Source: Candidatus Shapirobacteria bacterium (GTDB lineage Bacteria; Patescibacteriota; Microgenomatia; UBA12405; UBA6130). From it: a stretch of 6,731 nt of DNA. The position numbers and the translations under genes were made by a program. Of this stretch, positions 5,297 to 6,731 are shown one piece after another. The stretch spans positions 1 to 6,731 of the forward strand of contig JALTFB010000053.1 of assembly GCA_027007615.1 (NCBI GenBank), written 5' to 3'. How positions within the stretch are numbered: position 1 is the first letter of the stretch; each line of letters opens with the position of its first letter. Under the pieces are notes generated by a model. The model saw nothing but the letters and a program-made list of their open reading frames with translations. It was not told the origin of the DNA and made no database searches.

Positions 5297-6253
5297 ATGA
5301 CCATAGAGCATGAAAAAACAATCAAAAAACTATTTGCTCAAACCTCCCAAAGAAAGGACTGTTCTGGCTATCACAACCCTGAAATAGCTGCCCGACAAGC
5401 AGAGATTAATCGTATCACGTGGGATTTTTATAAAAATATTGCCTCTTCCCGTCCCGTTACGCCATCTGTTTTAGATTTATGTTGCGGCCCAGCCGGCCTG
5501 CAAGCAATTACAAAAAAGGGGCCTTTTCCAGCACGATACACCGGCGTAGATATCGCTATCCGCCCCTTAAGAGAGAAAAACAACCATAACGTCATTGTCG
5601 CCAGCGCTCTTCAGCTACCTTTCGCAAGCGAACAATTTGATGCCGTTTTTGCAATAATGGCTCTTCACTCACTTTATAATTTGCCAACCGCCATAAAAGA
5701 GGCAGTTCGAGTAATCAAACCCGGTGGCCATTTAATAATTGCAGAAAATGGCCTCAGAATGTGGAATTTGTCTCTTATGCTTCACTGCCTGAAAGAGGAA
5801 GGCCTTATTAGTCCCGCAAAAGGATTTCTTCGAAAAAAACAAATCAGAGACAGCGCCGGTTTTCTGGCCAGATCTGGGATAACCCCGCATAGCTATCTTA
5901 ACGTTGTTCCATTATTCTTGGGGGTAGATGTTAATTCCTTGCCAGAAATAATTGCCTCCCATCAAGGAAATTACTGGCAATTATTCCAGAAAATACAGAA
6001 ACTTCACTTTCGAAACCTTAGCAGCATAATCAAATCCGCTGGGCTCGGCATAACTGGGATTGGAAAGATTGCCGTATTTAAATATAATCAAGAATATAAA
6101 GTTAACCCTATGGGAAGGTCAACCGAAACAAGTTTAGCTAACGCCTACGAAAACGATAGCCCCCGTGACAGATTGAAAGGCGAAAAAAGCAAAAATGGCC
6201 ACGGACCGAAATCATATTTTCCCGTCATATTAGGCACGTTTTTAAAAATTTAA
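5297..6253 (+). CDS. Class I SAM-dependent methyltransferase (Methyltransf_11-like)
   Basis: This 318-residue cytosolic protein has a complete Rossmann-type SAM-binding core. Motif I is VLDLCCGPAG (58-67), the acidic ribose-binding position lies in YTGVDIA (81-87, D85), ALQLPFASEQFDAVFAIMAL (104-123) covers motif post-I/II, and AVRVIKPGGHLIIAENG (136-152) is motif III. The order and the VIKPGGHLII strand place it with UbiE/BioC-like small-molecule methyltransferases. The substrate cannot be read from the sequence. Residues about 153-262 form a helical lid that would set specificity, and residues 263-318 are a polar, probably disordered tail. It has its own promoter, 105 nt after comEC. Its composition is A+T rich (23/60 at 5641-5700), in contrast to comEC, so it may be an acquired gene. 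No partner biosynthetic gene is nearby. Confidence 0.85.
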   Translation: MTIEHEKTIKKLFAQTSQRKDCSGYHNPEIAARQAEINRITWDFYKNIASSRPVTPSVLDLCCGPAGLQAITKKGPFPARYTGVDIAIRPLREKNNHNVIVASALQLPFASEQFDAVFAIMALHSLYNLPTAIKEAVRVIKPGGHLIIAENGLRMWNLSLMLHCLKEEGLISPAKGFLRKKQIRDSAGFLARSGITPHSYLNVVPLFLGVDVNSLPEIIASHQGNYWQLFQKIQKLHFRNLSSIIKSAGLGITGIGKIAVFKYNQEYKVNPMGRSTETSLANAYENDSPRDRLKGEKSKNGHGPKSYFPVILGTFLKI

Positions 6254-6310
6254 ATATCAAAGCCGCCCAGGCATTACCCCCGCCTAATTTTACCGGCCGT
6301 ATTGGCTCAC

Positions 6311-6394
6311 CCCCAGGCACAAAACTGTCCAAAAATCCCGAGGTGCGTAGTGCATTGCACCTCCGAGGTGCAAACCACTTGACACCTCGGGAAA
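6311..6394 (+). repeat. REP-like double-palindrome repeat, copy B (RAYT-linked)
   Basis: This copy matches copy A at 3845-3928 in the same orientation. Hairpin 1 pairs GAGGTGC (6340-6346) with GCACCTC (6357-6363) around GTAGTGCATT. Hairpin 2 pairs CCGAGGTG with CACCTCGG (6363-6370 and 6383-6390). It ends a few bases before the first ATG of the transposase frame (6398), the usual position of the palindromic repeat at the 5' flank of a REP-associated tyrosine transposase. A second flanking copy may lie beyond the window. Confidence 0.85.
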
Positions 6395-6415
6395 AACATG
6401 TTATTGTTGATTACA

Positions 6416-6731
6416 ATGCCAATGCGAATTACTCCTCTCGTCAACGGAGAAATTCACGGTTCATTGGTCACCGTCTTGGCCTTTTGCCTGATGCCCAATC
6501 ATTTCCATTTGCTCCTCCGCCAGGAAACCGACAACGGCATCAGCAAATTCATGAGCAATTTCCAAAACAGTTACACCCGCTATTTCAACACCCGCCATCA
6601 ACGCGACGGCGCCATTTTCCTAACCCAATTTAAGGCCGTTCGCATGGAAACAGAAGATCAGCTCCTTCACGTCTCCCGCTATATCCACCTCAACCCCTAT
6701 TCCAGCTATATCGTCAAAACACAACAGCAAC
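6416..6731 (+). CDS. RAYT-like Y1 (HUH) transposase, internally deleted and cut by the window edge
   Basis: This frame is open from a stop at 6380 to the edge. It encodes at least 105 residues of a REP-associated tyrosine transposase (Y1_Tnp/IS200-like), which nicks single-stranded palindromic DNA. Visible are LAFCLMPNHFHLLLRQ with the HUH pair H29/H31, GISKFMSNFQNSYTRYFN (41-58), FKAVRM (72-77) and SRYIHLNP (87-94), whose Y89 is the likely nucleophile. Normally some 50-60 residues, including a YH--NRG strand, separate the start MP-R--P-VNGE from LAFCLMPNHFH. Here MPMRITPLVNGEIHG runs straight into SLVTVLAFC, indicating an in-frame deletion and probable loss of activity. The GRF expected before KAV is also changed (TQF). 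ATG 6416 or 6422 fits family N-termini better than ATG 6398. The C-terminus lies outside. Confidence 0.75.
   Translation, partial: MPMRITPLVNGEIHGSLVTVLAFCLMPNHFHLLLRQETDNGISKFMSNFQNSYTRYFNTRHQRDGAIFLTQFKAVRMETEDQLLHVSRYIHLNPYSSYIVKTQQQ

Noticed and set aside
6343..6633. A plus-strand open frame starting inside the REP-like repeat
   Set aside because: It overlaps the RAYT frame, which carries the diagnostic HUH and RYIHLNP motifs. Its own translation is low-complexity and unrecognisable.

Overview
The window looks like a piece of a Candidate Phyla Radiation (Patescibacteria) genome, with no phylum assigned below that. The evidence is indirect. There is a PEGA-domain protein with a membrane anchor and a propeller-like ectodomain, a short ComEC without the nuclease-like domain, and a RAYT-type transposase beside its own palindromic repeat. 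Intergenic spaces are short and Shine-Dalgarno sequences are weak or absent. No tRNA, rRNA or CRISPR array is visible, and no gap between genes exceeds 300 bases.

Left part (1-3504), essentially all on the minus strand: a possible partial reading frame at the left edge, cut at its 5' side by a hairpin repeat; the PEGA/propeller protein (270-1535); an unrecognised 212-residue soluble protein (1697-2335); a small cupin (2430-2771) preceded at a 20-nt gap by an unrecognised 98-residue protein (2792-3088); and the C-terminal stub of a DDE-type transposase (3123-3317). Two hairpin repeats lie head to head at 3312-3440, and the first touches the broken end of the stub.

Right part (3505-6731): a DUF167/UPF0235 gene on the minus strand (3505-3756) diverges from comEC on the plus strand (3998-5191), followed by a class I SAM methyltransferase (5297-6253) that has its own promoter. 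An 84-nt, double-palindrome REP-like repeat occurs twice in the same orientation. One copy lies in the DUF167/comEC divergent gap (3845-3928). The other lies immediately upstream of a RAYT-like Y1 transposase (6311-6394) that runs off the right edge and appears to have lost its N-terminal core by an in-frame internal deletion.

The region is a mosaic. Conserved-looking genes (PEGA, cupin, DUF167, comEC) are G+C rich: hand counts on sample 60-base lines give 36/60 at 661-720, 36/60 at 2641-2700, 40/60 at 3601-3660 and 41/60 at 4501-4560. The unrecognised proteins and the methyltransferase are A+T richer: 22/60 at 1921-1980, 27/60 at 2881-2940 and 23/60 at 5641-5700. The most notable material is the two non-coding repeat families, the REP/RAYT pair and the CACTGAAG hairpin family, rather than a new multi-gene enzymatic system. 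I see no convincing defence or biosynthetic operon.
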